A stretch of 64,000 bases of DNA from Ischnura elegans (GCF_921293095.1 NC_060248.1:134800972-134864971), one strand, 5' to 3'. Shown: positions 1-9,780, numbered from the stretch's first letter. Notes: generated by a model not told the origin, from the sequence alone. Program-made: numbers and translations.

Positions 1-421
1 GTAGGTGTCACTCGTGGGGGTATAATAAGTTTTGTGAGTGCTGGACATGGAGGCAGAGCCTCCGACAGAAAAATACTTGAAGAGAGCAAAATTCTCAAAT
101 TATTGGAGCCCTATGTGGATGACATAATGGTGGATAAAGGGTTCCTTATCACATCACTGCATGAGGAGCAAGGAATAGGGGTTATCCATCCTCCATTTTT
201 GAGAAAAAGAGTGTTTTCTCAAAGCTGTGAAAACAGCTGAAATCGCTAAAGCTAGAGTCCATGTAGAGAGAGTCATAGAAAGACTTAAAAAATTTAAAAT
301 AATGAGTGACGGCTTTCCCCTGTCAATGGTAAAATATAGCGATGAAATTACCAAGATATTAAATGGACTAACAAACTTTTCCTGGTCTATAGTTTCAGAT
401 GAAAGATTCAGAAGGGTATAG
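1..421 (+). pseudogene. 3' end of a DDE_Tnp_4-type transposase, frameshifted
   Basis: Broken C-terminal part of a DDE-superfamily endonuclease (DDE_Tnp_4 group), cut by the window start. Frame 1 reads an SFVSAGHGGRASDRKI segment followed by VDKGFL. These match the family pattern 'SD' and 'D-x-GF' that carries a catalytic aspartate. At about 215-226 the frame shifts, and frame 2 continues with AKARVHVERVIERLKKFKI. That is the conserved glutamate helix (HVERVI), followed by the usual C-terminal 'LTN' helix and a stop at 419-421. The order of motifs is correct across the shift, so this is one gene broken once, not two genes. The 5' two thirds lie outside the window. No TIR is visible downstream. 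The family is assigned from motif memory, not from a search. Confidence 0.75.
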
Positions 422-639
422 AAAACCCCATTAATTAATTCTACCTTTTATGCCTAAAAACCTAATTCGATTGCAACTGATGTGAATTAATTACTTTCTC
501 TGCCCTATCTCAGCCTGTTTATTTTCTTGTGAATGATAATGAATTTTAGCGTTATTTATTCAATGTGACTAAAGTTATAGTGATGACATGGGCCACTATT
601 AAATAAAATTTTTTTTTACTCCTGATGGCTATCTAAATA

Positions 640-1625
640 CCTTCTAATGTTGTCTTGCACAAATTTTGAACGAGAGGGAGGTCGTCCACATGTGTCTAAT
701 CCTGTATATTTTCCTGTAAATGGGGACAACCACTAATTTTAATAATTGCACTTTCACCTGTATGAGGTCATGGTGTATGGCGAATTTCTTTGAAGTGTTG
801 GTGAATGGGCTTTTGTATCCTCTGTAATCCAACACTGTTCCTATGAACATGTCAGCTTCCTGAAATTTATGCTAGATTTTTGCGCTCTTGTTGTTATGCT
901 ACGGCAATTAACTAGGACAAACGTGATGTCATGTTTTGTAGACTGACTTTCGGTTGATTCTTTTACATGCTTTACATGCTCTATGTGGCTGAATTACACT
1001 GGAAGTGATTTACATTGATTTTATTGTTTTCCCTGGAGTACGCGTTTTGGAATTTTCGTTTTTCTCCGGCATTACCGCCCCTAAGATAATTTTAAGTTAA
1101 AAGTTTCGTAATGCGGATTATCTCAGAGGCTTCTTACAGTTAAATAAATTCAGTTGTTTGAAAATTTTCAGTATCAACTTTTTCTTGAGTCATCTGCATA
1201 GGGTTTGTTGATATTCAGGATGTCTCTTTTAAAAATTATAATAATTTCGGAGTCGAATCCTTCCTGAACTTTACCGTAACTGCCGCCTACAGTATAGGCC
1301 TACTCGGCCACGGAGCGACGTGTTGGTAAGAGATAAACGGTGAGTGTAAACATGAATCTAAAGATAGGATAAGCTTCGCCACAGAGCACGAAAGAAAACA
1401 GTCCGACGGCCCAACGTGAGCGTGGACGTGAGTTACCTCAGTACTTTCCATCCGCTAATCTTAATTCTGATTGGGCTCATGCTCCGGCAGTTTGACTCCA
1501 GATTCGGTGGCTAGGTCGCGTCCGCCTCCGTCCTCGTCGGCTCTTGGTGGCATTCGAGTGAGGGATGCAGGTCGCTTCATGTGCCAACCTCACAAGTTTT
1601 CAGCGACCCAGCCCCATCAGTTAAG
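640..1625 (-). mobile_element. LINE 5' region plus endonuclease start, copy 1 (family B)
   Basis: On the minus strand this matches 9781-10670 in the same order. A ~230-bp block (1625-1396) is followed by a block with a tRNA-like box A (CGGCCGAGTAGG, near 1310) and a degenerate box B. Then come a conserved AT-rich stretch (CCAAAACGCGTACTCCAGGG) and, near 910-840, an apurinic-type endonuclease start (VNCRSI, then an IGT-like motif). The order and spacing across copies show these blocks are one element, not separate repeats. The endonuclease is frameshifted and stops after about 80 codons. 5' and 3' ends are not resolved. Confidence 0.65.
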
Positions 1626-1639
1626 AGGGACTATGGGGT

Positions 1640-2225
1640 GTGTACATACTTTTGAAAACGATAGTGCATGTGGATGAATCCAGGGGATACGAGAATTATC
1701 GGACTACATCATGGACTACAAGACTGATGCTTAGGAATAGTGTGAAAAAGTCGCGCAGCTTCCTTGCGGTGGATACCGATTCAGATCACAACCTATTGCT
1801 CATTAAATGCATCGCAAGATTCAAAATACTTATGACAATTAGAAAGGCGAGGGAGGGGACACTCTGAAAGGGAATTTAAAGTGGAAGGTTGAATATACAG
1901 GTTGAGGGCACTGAGTAAGGGTAGGATAAGATTAAAACTGAGATTTTCACACTGGCCGAGAAGTCAATTGGATAAATATATATTAGTATGATAAATAAAC
2001 CGTGGATGAAGGGGGAAATCTTTAAAAAATACATGGAAAAAGGAAGAAAGTGGAATAAGGTGGAAAGAGATCATGGTAAAAAATTTCAAGGGATTCGAAA
2101 ACAATTGACAGCGGTGGCAAAGCAAGAAGGCGAAATAGGCTTGGTGGAAAAGACTGATGAAACGGTAAAGTTTCATAAGAAAGGAGATGAAGGTGCGCTG
2201 TACGCTAAGGTGAAGTCAGTGGATA
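1640..2225 (+). pseudogene. LINE endonuclease C-terminus and EN-RT linker fragment
   Basis: Degenerate segment of a LINE ORF2. At 1740-1830 a frame reads DTDSDHNLLLIKC, the C-terminal S-D-H motif of an AP-type endonuclease. At 1988-2225 another frame reads KPWMKGEIFKKYMEKGRKW and later LYAKVK. This matches the linker between endonuclease and RT in LINEs whose 3' ends occur at 18.0, 33.3 and 34.1-34.6 kb. Several stops and a frame change separate the two parts. No RT follows. It is a remnant only; assignment rests on recognised motif phrases. Confidence 0.5.
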
Positions 2226-2279
2226 TACACGTTCATCACATAAGCTTATTCAGTTGTTCGACTCCTAAAAAATACTGAA

Positions 2280-3084
2280 TTCATAATATATTTGCTAAAC
2301 TATAAATCTAAAATAATGTTTTGCAAATTCATTGATTTTACTCACATGAAAAGGAAAATTTTCGCTCGTGAATTACGAGAATGTAAAAAAAACTCCTTAA
2401 ATATAAGTTGTAGCCATAAAGACTAGTAAATATAAACTTTCATAGTATTTGGAAACATTTTGACTTTCCCTTGTTTATTAAAACACCATTGTTCCACTTT
2501 TGTCAATTTATTAGCTTCCTAACTCTGTGTAAAACCTATTCTCATACAAATTCAGTGGATATAAGTTTCTAAAATATTCCTAAATGAAAAGGTCTGATTT
2601 CTAAGTATCTATTCGACTTAAACAGTCCATATTCCATGGATTTTTTAATTTTCAACTGCGGCTATCGAATTTCATTTCGTTGCCACTTCCCTTTCTATTA
2701 CAACCGCTTGTCAGGACTTGTTGATGGTACCAAAGTCTTATCAATACACTCGTGATAGACCAGATCGTGACTTGTCCATTTGCTTCGGCCAACGTTCACA
2801 TCACGACTTCCGACTCCTGACCAAACGGACAGCTGAACGAAGTCGCATATCCATCTTCGGCAAGGGTTTTAAAGGCCACTCGGAAGACTTTTACGACTCC
2901 CGCGCGCCGACTTGAGATTTCATACCTAAGAGTCACGAATAGAAATGGATAGAAATGGACTAGTAGATACTGAAGTCAATGAATACAAGCGCGTATTTTT
3001 TAGTTATCAGACTGAGAATTAAAGTAAACTATCTCTAATCGCGGTATTTTTTTTCGTGATGAGTAGCGCCTCGACTACCAATTG
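2280..3084. other. AT-rich stretch without recognised features
   Basis: I see no gene, repeat border or RNA here. A moderately GC-richer stretch at 2640-2930 has a short open frame on the plus strand that resembles nothing I know. Confidence 0.5.
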
Positions 3085-3349
3085 AATGTCTAAGAGTTAG
3101 ACTCAATCATGATCTATCGTGGAATAATCATATTCGGGAAATAAGGGGTCAAGCTAATTGGAAATTGGGTTTCGTTAAAAGAATATAAGGAAAATTTGAC
3201 GACAGTCAATATTAGGAAAGTTAGAGAAATAAGTAACTTTTCCCTCGTTATACCCCATTTAGAATACGCTGCCAGTGCTTGGGACACTCATGAAATGGGC
3301 TTAAAAACAGAGTTAGAACGAGTGCAAATGAGAGCTGCCAGGAAGTGGT
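3085..3349 (+). pseudogene. LINE RT C-terminal fragment (copy Z)
   Basis: The translation near 3095-3180 reads NHDLSWNNHI then WKLGFVKRI. At 3250-3345 it reads PHLEYAASAWD followed by LERVQMRAARKW. These are the two adjacent conserved blocks just after the RT palm in Jockey/CR1/L2-type LINEs. A one-base frame change separates them. The fragment ends abruptly where the next element begins, so it is an older copy overrun by the LINE at 3350. Confidence 0.65.
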
Positions 3350-3433
3350 TCTGGGAAAGCTCGCCGTGCCTCAGGGGCTGCACGGGGCTGCACAGGAACG
3401 GTGGAAGTGTCACTCTAAGACGAGGTTTGGAGG

Positions 3434-4087
3434 ATGCTGAGGCTAATCCCATCCCCGTTTCGAATAGATAGCAGTTGCTGTCGGATGGAAACTCCGAGAT
3501 GCCTGACTTGCCTACTCCTACCCCGAGACCGGCACCTAGGAAGAGGCGTCAGAGTGGGAAGGGGGGCTTGTAGTGATAATGTCCGTCGTGTGATGGTCCC
3601 GTTACGGGAAAGAGCAGACCGCGAGGGTGTAAGCGACCGTGTAACATCATGGCGCATCCCGAGTGGCGGTGTTCCTCAGGTGACGCAGGCGGTACGGGCC
3701 ACGAAGTGCTTCAGACTACGGGTTGTGGCTCATGCCGGTGTCAACGTCGCCATGTACCGTGAATCCCAGGAGATCCTGCATTCCGTCAGGGAATTAGACT
3801 CCGAAGTGAAACGGATAAGTGGTGCCGAGGGGGTCGATGTGTCGCTGGCGATTTGTACTCTTGTCCCGAGGATCGATCGTGGTTCTCGGGTCTGGAGCCG
3901 AGTGGAAGGCATAAACAAGAGGCTGCGTCGTTTCTGCACGGACATCAGAGCCTCCTTCGTGCACCTTAGGCCGGCAATCCGATCGTGTCGGACCTCTCTG
4001 ATCCGTTCGGGAGTCCATTACACGGCCGAGTCGGCTGGCTGTGCAGCGAGTAGCATATTTGCGCAATGTAGGTATTTTTTAGAGTAG
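3434..4087 (+). pseudogene. ORF1 remnant with SGNH-hydrolase (esterase)-like domain
   Basis: Open for 217 codons. From about residue 45 it follows the block order of the SGNH/GDSL-like domain found in ORF1 of CR1-type LINEs. The order is an R-R-V segment after where GDS should be, a WRIPSGGVPQVT segment, then VVAHAGVN, where the GxND block is expected. Next come CTLVPRI, INKRLRRFC and FVHL, and finally SGVHYT, where the family has D-G-x-H. The catalytic serine block is altered and the Asp of the Asp-His pair is Ser, so the enzyme should be dead. The upstream proline-rich ORF1 part (3350-3575) is in frame 1 with a stop at 3469-3471, so a frameshift joins them. It belongs to LINE X. Confidence 0.65.
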
Positions 4088-4119
4088 AAAGTAGGGCAGA
4101 GTGTAGATATAATAGTGGA

Positions 4120-4415
4120 TTGATAAATAAAGGGGTATATTCAAAAGTTCTCACGGGAAAAAGTTGTTCCAGAAATGAGAATAGAGTAATAGAAAGAAAA
4201 ATCAGCGTTTCAGAATTAGCCTTACCAATTCACAGTACTACAAGTAACAACTTTAAGCGGGATAAAATTCAATTGAGTCATAATTTCAAAGGTAGTCAAG
4301 GTTCCAGCCATTTTACTGATGAGACAATGAAATCTGAAGCTCCATTTATCAGGGGTATAGAGCCTAAAAATAGCTTAATCGACAAGAGAAAATCAGAAAT
4401 AGTTCCGAATCACTA
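4120..4415 (+). pseudogene. ORF2 N-terminal segment of LINE X, left of the pogo insertion
   Basis: An open frame rich in Lys, Ser and Asn, with no domain of its own. Its value is positional. It runs straight into the TA at 4414-4415. If the pogo element and one TA are ignored, the same frame continues at 6062 into the endonuclease beginning VVNCRIL. That continuity shows it is the real N-terminal leader of ORF2, not chance. Codons past 4415 belong to the pogo terminal repeat. Confidence 0.6.
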
Positions 4416-6059
4416 CCGTAAACCGGGACAACTTAGCCACTTTTTTTTTTTCTTTTTCAACTGCATTCTTGTAAGTTCATGTACGACAATGATTTAAAAC
4501 CATTAGTCTTTGTCTCTGCTTTCAAAATGTGTGAAAAAATTACAACTTAAGTAAAATTTTACACGTTAAAAAATTGAAAACATAGTTGGCAAAGATTCTC
4601 TGGAACTGGGGCAACTTTACCAACGGAGTTATATCCAGCGGAAACCTCAATAAAATATTGGAATAAATAATTTTTACGTAGAAAACTCTTAAATATAGAA
4701 TGGTACACACAGATACTCAAAACACTGAACATAATATACTATGGTAATTCCCCTAATTTTTCTTCTATTTAAAAGTTCCTCGAATATGATTCTGTGTGGA
4801 GGTGCTTGGAAGTGATCAAGTGTGGTTTCTCCTGGGGCCACATTAATTCTCCGTCTTCTTCTCTATGGCGAACTTTTGTTTGGATTACGGCGATAGGCTT
4901 GATGATTATTCAAAAATGAAGCACTTACTCCTGTAGGTGTGTCATTACGATCAGTTTTCTATGCATCCGGAATTCAAGACTAAACTTCTTCGGGATTGAG
5001 TGGCACGATGCCATATTTCTCGAATCCTGATATGAGGTTTGAGTTTTATCGTGAATTCTTCATTTTGCCTCCTTCATCCAAAGCACTGAGAACTTTTGCC
5101 AAAAGTGTTGGAAATGCTCTATTTTGGAGAGTTTTATAACTAGTAAAGTTCCACAATTTATAGTATGTCAGTATGGCTCTCCGCTTATTTTTTTAAAAGG
5201 AGCGAAGGCCGAAACATCAAAAGGTTGTCATTAATGATTGGACGATGGTGTAAGGACACAAAACGAATTAATCGTCAACCAATGGCATTAAAAGGCATTC
5301 CCCGGTCAGCATAAACAACCATATGTTCGATGATCTCTTCTTCCTTAACCTTGCTCAATGCCGTCTGGCGCCCTGGATTCTTTGAATGGCAACACTTCAT
5401 CTTACTGTCAATTGTCCTATGTGGTATATTATATTTCAGGGCTACATTTCCACTGCCCATTTCATTATTAATCACTGCAGCGACAGCAAGTTGCAGCGTA
5501 GTGTCATCATAATTTCGATACCTGCGGCCTCTCAACTTGGTATTAAAGCGTCTTGGCATTTTAACGGTCTATAAAACGAATATGAAAAACGCAGCCTTAG
5601 GAAAAAGTGTTCAAGAATTTAAAAAAATAACAATATTGTCAGTTCGCAAATTTTTTCCATTTCCACCACGCTTCCTGGTGCAACTTTGCCAAGTTAGATT
5701 ATTAAACCTAAGTACAACATACATTTTTCCATTTAAAGTGATTCTAAAAGTAAATTATATGCTCTATTGAACGATACCAGAAGTTTTTACTTTCGTTTGA
5801 GAAAATGGGCAGGGTGAGACACTTAAATAGCCAACCAAAATATTCACTTTGGCGCGACGAAAACAAAACACTAATAAAGACCCGCAAAAAACTCGTAGGA
5901 TTACAAGTGGGTGGAAAGGCTATCAATCAACATCTTTTCGGTGTGATGAAAACATAGACCCTTTCTTGGATAATTAGGGAACTTAGTGGAGCACCAAACA
6001 TAATATTTTTCAAAACCTGGCAAAGTTGTCCCACTTGGCAAAGTTATCCCGGTTTACGG
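4416..6059 (-). mobile_element. pogo-like (Tc1/mariner superfamily) DNA transposon, decayed
   Basis: Terminal inverted repeats of about 24 bp start CCGTAAACCGGGACAACTT on the left (4416). The right end (6030-6059) matches with about three differences. TA flanks both ends (4414-4415 and 6060-6061), the duplication typical of Tc1/mariner elements. A second copy of the TGGCAAAGTT sub-motif lies just inside the right end (6018-6030), so there are subterminal repeats. The only recognisable coding is a CENP-B/pogo-type DNA-binding N-terminus on the minus strand at 5275-5559. I could not recognise a DDE catalytic domain in the rest. At 1,644 bp it is shorter than autonomous pogo elements. Confidence 0.85.
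5275..5559 (-). pseudogene. pogo-type transposase N-terminus (HTH_psq/CENP-B-like)
   Basis: 94 codons starting MPRRFNTKLRGRRYRNYD. The pipsqueak-type helix-turn-helix follows: LQLAVAAVINNEMGSGNVA, then KYNIPHRTIDSKMK, where the conserved 'YGIPRSTL' block sits. After it come a GRQTALSKVKEEEIIEHM segment and GMPF, where the second CENP-B helix begins. This is the DNA-binding half that would bind the element's own ends. The frame stops at 5275 before any catalytic residues. The start ATG at 5559 agrees with the family's usual M-P-R-x opening. Non-functional for transposition by itself. Confidence 0.8.
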
Positions 6060-6061
6060 TA

Positions 6062-6330
6062 TATCACTATTTCCGAAGTAATAATCGTGGCTGTGGTAAA
6101 TTGCCGTATTTTAAGAAATAATATTCCCGAATTCCGCCATTTAATTCATATTACGAAGTGTGACGTTATCTTTGGAACTGAACGTTGGCTAAAAGATGAT
6201 GATTCAGACAATGAGATATTCCCAAAATCGTTCACTGTTCACCGGAAAGATAGATTTAATCGAGCGGGAGGCGGAGTATTTATAGCTGTAAAGAATTCAA
6301 TCGTCAGCCAAGCGATAACTGTAACTGAGA
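6062..6330 (+). pseudogene. AP endonuclease of LINE X, part 1
   Basis: Reads VVNCRILRNNIPEF, then VIFGTERWLKDD and GGGVFIAVKNSIVSQ. These are the first three conserved blocks of the apurinic/apyrimidinic-type endonuclease of Jockey/CR1 LINEs, including the E of the 'GTE-x-W' block. There are no stops. It is entered in frame from 4120-4415 once the pogo element is ignored. It leaves in frame to 6996 once the Penelope-like insert and one 10-bp duplication are ignored. Confidence 0.8.
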
Positions 6331-6333
6331 GGC

Positions 6334-6845
6334 CTCCAGCATCAAAAGCCATCCTGCCATACGTCTCCACGGTCTCGGGGAAGATAGCAAGGATTCTTTC
6401 TAAACACCATATTCGTAGCATTCACCTTCCTCCTGGCAAACTCCGGGATCAGTTAGTCCGAGCCAAGGACCCAATTGGTCTCAAGACAGCCGGCATTTAC
6501 CGCATTCCATGCGAATGTGGTAAAGTGTATATTGGAGAGACGGAGAGGACCATTGAGACGAGGGTGAAGGGGCATCGACGCCACCTCCGACTCGGTCAAT
6601 TTGAAAAATCGGCCATTGCTGAACACTGTGTCCAGGAAAATCACAATATCCACTGGGAAAAAACTACCCAACTCGGAAGAACATGAGGCTATTGGGACCG
6701 TATTACTAAAGAAGCCGTAGAGATCCGTCTTCACCCAAACAACATCAATAGAGATCGAGGACTGCAGCTAAGTAGCGCTTGGAACCTGGCAATAAATAGG
6801 ACGAGGAAGAAGGAAAAATCCCGGACCAATCAGAGACCACCTAGG
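6334..6845 (+). pseudogene. GIY-YIG endonuclease domain of a Penelope-like element
   Basis: The frame reads a 'KIARILSKHHI' connector, then DPIGLKTAGIYRIPCECGK, then VYIGETERTIETR, which are the GIY and YIG strands. VKGHRRH and AIAEHCVQ follow; the arginine and glutamate of these helices fit the family's catalytic Arg and Glu. A TGA at 6684-6686 breaks the frame. The same frame resumes with GYWDRITKEAVEIR and SSAWNLAINRTRKK and ends at a stop at 6843-6845. In the family this is the C-terminal nuclease that accompanies a telomerase-like RT. With one stop and no RT the copy is dead. Confidence 0.85.
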
Positions 6846-6896
6846 TGAAGGAGGAGGGTATATATATCGAAACACCGCGACATCGGCATCATCAGC

Positions 6897-6934
6897 CCTG
6901 AGGATGTTGGGAAAGTCTCCCAAGGAAACGTCGG
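6897..6934 (+). other. hammerhead-ribozyme-like motif in the Penelope-like 3' tail
   Basis: The stretch has CTGA-GGATG, a 5-bp stem (TTGGG/CCCAA) with a short loop, then GGAAACGTC. This resembles CUGANGA - stem II - GAAAC - GUC of the compact hammerheads known from Penelope-like elements. One core base is changed in CUGAUGA and one before GAAAC, so activity is doubtful. Confidence 0.35.
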
Positions 6935-6995
6935 CCTACACAATGCAGACCCTGACCTGGTTGGAATTCCGAGAAGCTTTCATCCGTAACTGAGA

Positions 6996-7181
6996 CCAGC
7001 GTTGAATCTGTGTGGTGTTTAATTAAATGTACAAATCTCAAAACTATTTCATTGTGTTCGTATCACAGACCACCCTGCTACTCAGATATAACGCCAATGT
7101 TGCATTTTGAAACCCAAATAAATTGTTTACCATTCAAGTATCCTGAAAGAAATTTGATTATAGGTGGAGATTTCAACGTAC
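6996..7181 (+). pseudogene. AP endonuclease of LINE X, part 2
   Basis: Continues part 1 in the same frame after the Penelope-like insert. The reading includes SVESVWC, then SYHRPP and NLIIGGDFNV. These are the 'S-x-Y-R-P-P' and 'G-G-D-F-N' blocks of LINE endonucleases, in the right order and spacing. No stop occurs before the solo LTR at 7182. After the LTR the frame continues with PSVD and a TAG where tryptophan of the 'D-W' motif is usual. Confidence 0.8.
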
Positions 7182-7735
7182 TGTAACGTTTTTTTATGCT
7201 GGCGTTTGGGAGCGCCCACTGTTTTTTCATGTTACCTCCGTAGACAGCCGCGGAGGCCACTGTCGGAGAAGAAATGGGGGGGGGGTTTTTCAACCCCCTC
7301 CAACCCCTCGTTTGGAGGTAGTCGGCGAGAGTAGAAGGGTGGTGAGTTGATCGGGTGCTGCGGTTTTGGTTGGAGTTCAGCAGACCCACGTGCAGCATCC
7401 GGCGAGGCCAGTTAGGATTTCGCGGTTGATTGTTTTCGCGTTAGGCAGTCGTGGATAGTATGAGTATTTGTTTCGTTCGTTCCCTTCTCTTTAATTTTGT
7501 TTCGTTTTCCTTTCATCGCCGTGTCCTGTTTCCCAACCTCTCCTGATTCTCAGTGATGAACAGGTGTACGAGTCAGCGAGTAGTTGCCACCTACTCCGAG
7601 AGAATCTCTAAAAAATAAATATTACTAACCCCACCCCCTCCGAGTTTGGGCGGAAGCCATTACATTACCCACACTACACTGGCGCCAATTATATCGCCAA
7701 GAGAACTCTTCGAGCACTCCCACGCGGACATTACA
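7182..7735 (+). mobile_element. solo LTR of an LTR retrotransposon
   Basis: A 554-bp block begins TGTAACG and ends ATTACA (TG...CA termini). It is flanked by the 4-bp repeat GTAC at 7178-7181 and 7736-7739. An AATAAA lies at about 7614. There is no internal coding and no partner LTR in the window, so it is a solo LTR left by recombination. A 4-bp duplication is compatible with a Gypsy-type element, but the superfamily cannot be set from an LTR alone. It breaks the endonuclease of LINE X directly after the GDFN motif. Confidence 0.75.
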
Positions 7736-7784
7736 GTACCTTCTGTGGATTAGGAGACGTATAGCTTCATTCTTCGCATTATTC

Positions 7785-8747
7785 TTTGACGCACTATTTC
7801 TAGATTTTAAGAAAGCTTTCGACACTGTACCTCACTACAAACTTTTATACAAATTACAGTCATGCGGATTAAACGAAACAGTTGTAAACTGGATACGCGA
7901 CTTTCTCAGTGATCGTAAAAAAAAGTATAGTGATCACTCTATGAAATTCTATCATCGGACTTAAACAACGTTCATTTGTGGAGCCAAGAGTGGGGACTCG
8001 AACTTGATCTGAGCAAATGCATGACGGTACATTTCTTGCGGAATTCGTCCAACTCTAACCATGTTTATGCAGTGGATGGTATTAACATAAAGGCAGCAGA
8101 CGAAGTGAAGTACCTGGGAGTTACGATAACCTCGAACCTCACGTGGGTAACACATATAAAGAATATTTGCGGCATAACCCTGAAGAAATTAGGATTCGTC
8201 ACGCGTATTTTGGTAAGATTTTCGGATGAGAAATAAAAGGAAGGTGCCATTTCGCTCTCGTCCGACCGCACCTTGAATATGCAGCGAGCGTATGGGATTC
8301 GGTGCAGAAAGACTTAATCCGCGAACTGAATAAAATACAAAGGAAGGCTGCGCGTTTCGCCAAAAACTGCTACGGACGTACAGACACTGTTAACCAGGTG
8401 TTAATCGAATTAGGCTGGGAGCCGCTGGAGACTCGGAGGCTGCGCGCTAGGCTTACAATTAGATTTCTTGAACAGTTAAGAATGGATATCTTTAAGAGCG
8501 ACACAGAGAACATAATATTGGAGCCACACTATATTTCCAGGTCCGATAGAAGCGATAAATTGAGAGAAATATTTTGCCGAACGGATAGATATAGGAATTC
8601 GTTTTCCCCCGAACCATAAAAGACTTTGATAAACGCTAGTCCCAACTTCGTTAGAGCACTTCATTTTTTTTAGCTGTAAACGGCTGGTGTCCTAAACCCC
8701 CTGCCCCTCGCCTTTTAGGCGGCTTACGGGGCATTGTGTAGATGTAG
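7785..8747 (+). mobile_element. 5'-truncated LINE Y (RT C-terminal half) inside LINE X
   Basis: Flanked by ATTATTC at 7778-7784 and 8748-8754. It starts inside the RT with FLDFKKAFDTVPHYKL, which holds the first catalytic aspartate. It then skips the region that should carry Y-A-D-D, an internal deletion near 7925-7960. It resumes with WGLELDLSKC and VKYLGVTITSNLTW, then IQRKAARFAKNCY, WEPLETRRLRARL and a stop at 8617-8619. One frameshift is near 8236. The 3' UTR ends GTGTAGATGTAG. A second copy is at 36560-37160. Same clade as LINE X judging by the 3' end. Confidence 0.8.
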
Positions 8748-8754
8748 ATTATTC

Positions 8755-8866
8755 CTGGTGGAAGGGATAATGTCATATTCGAGGCGTTATTACACACTTT
8801 TGAATCAAAATTATCGTTTCAAATAGCATTCGTACCTAACAGAGGAGAAAGCATTCTTGATTTCCT
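8755..8866 (+). pseudogene. AP endonuclease of LINE X, part 3
   Basis: Reads PGGRDNVIFEALLHTFESK, then FVPNRGESILDFLHF, which is the late endonuclease block ('PTRG-x-x-x-LDL'). It is in frame with 7740-7784 if LINE Y and one ATTATTC are removed. That is the evidence that LINE Y landed inside LINE X and not beside it. A stop follows and the RT is missing. Confidence 0.75.
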
Positions 8867-8984
8867 CCATTTTTAAAAAGGATTATTTTGATGTGTTTAA
8901 GAGTCATCTGAAAAATGCATTCCCCGCGTTTCAAGAATCAATAATAAATTAAAATGTAGACAGCATGTGGTAGTATAATTTGTT

Positions 8985-9107
8985 CGTATGCGTGACGTTT
9001 TTTATGACCGTGTGGTGTACATGTGGGAGTCCAATTGCATGCTGGTGATTGATCACCCCCTGCCAAACATCCTACAGGTGGCTCGCAGGGTATTATGTAG
9101 ATGTAAG
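8985..9107 (+). repeat. LINE 3' UTR end (X family)
   Basis: The last ~120 bp contain GACCGTGTGGTGTACATG, GCATGCTGGTGATTGATCAC and a terminal GCTCGCAGGGTATTATGTAG. The same block occurs inverted at 14337-14456, and its very end is seen inverted at 15835-15905. It marks the 3' boundary of LINE X. Confidence 0.75.
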
Positions 9108-9780
9108 ACTAACTCAACAGAATCCCTGATAGAACGTAAAGTAATTGTCACTTTCACTATAGATAACCGGCAGAGATATTTTACTTTCATCTGCTCTCGT
9201 AGCAGGATCATAGGGGAACATTCAGAAAAGTCACCCACCTCAGAAAGATAATGACTATCCTCAATCACTTAATAGCATAAAGTAATAGAGAATAACCTCA
9301 CTTACATGGCGACATGTTCAATTTATTATATGCCATTAAATTCACAAGAGAAAAAATGCGAAGTTTGATGGCGCGCCATGCAATAAAATGCAAAGGAATT
9401 CAGTTGAATCCGCTTGAAAAATCTTGACCCCTGACCCGCGGCAAAAACTGAGAAGGGCTTCCTGCTTGAAATACATTGTGGACTAATAATTAAATGTCAG
9501 AGCTGCAATGAAACCAACCAATCAAGCAACGGAAACGTTCTTTATTACTGAATAGACATTAACAACCACCGGGCGTAGCTGAAGGAGTAATGACTCCAGT
9601 CTTAAATGCGACGATCGTTAACTCAGACTCAACGCAGACATCGACGCGAGGAATCCAATGAACCTTCCAAGTAAACAGCCAGGCCACTCACGAAGGAGTC
9701 TCTTGCAAGCGTTGAAGTAGTGGGATAGTAGCAGGGCTTTCTTCATAAAGTATCACCTACTGATTTAATAATAATATGTT
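9108..9780. other. no recognised feature
   Basis: Intermediate GC, no long frame and no repeat border that I can see. Confidence 0.5.

Larger units (their letters stand above)
6331..6985 (+). mobile_element. Penelope-like element, 5'-truncated, with GIY-YIG domain
   Basis: A 655-bp Penelope-like retroelement fragment. It is flanked by the exact 10-bp direct repeat GTAACTGAGA (6321-6330 and 6986-6995). It begins in the region after the RT, codes for a GIY-YIG endonuclease, then has a ~140-bp 3' tail with a short hammerhead-like stretch. Most of the RT is absent, as expected of a 5'-truncated insertion. It interrupts the endonuclease of LINE X without changing its frame. Confidence 0.85.
3350..9107 (+). 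mobile_element. Nested host LINE X (CR1/L2-like), interrupted four times
   Basis: One non-LTR retrotransposon copy can be followed through four insertions. Its own parts are 3350-4415, 6062-6330, 6996-7181, 7740-7784 and 8755-9107, about 1.9 kb in all. They run: ORF1 with an SGNH-like domain, ORF2 N-terminus, AP endonuclease, then a 3' UTR ending GGTATTATGTAGATGTA. The RT is missing, apparently by a large internal deletion after about 8866. The insertions are pogo (4416-6059, TA duplication), a Penelope-like element (6331-6985, GTAACTGAGA duplication), a solo LTR (7182-7735, GTAC duplication) and a truncated LINE (7785-8747, ATTATTC duplication). At each site, dropping the insert plus one duplication keeps the endonuclease in one frame. 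The CR1/L2 assignment is from ORF1 type and endonuclease style. Confidence 0.8.

Noticed and set aside
3794..4066. Antisense frame over the SGNH-like ORF1
   Set aside because: Shadow of the plus-strand ORF1, which has recognisable blocks.
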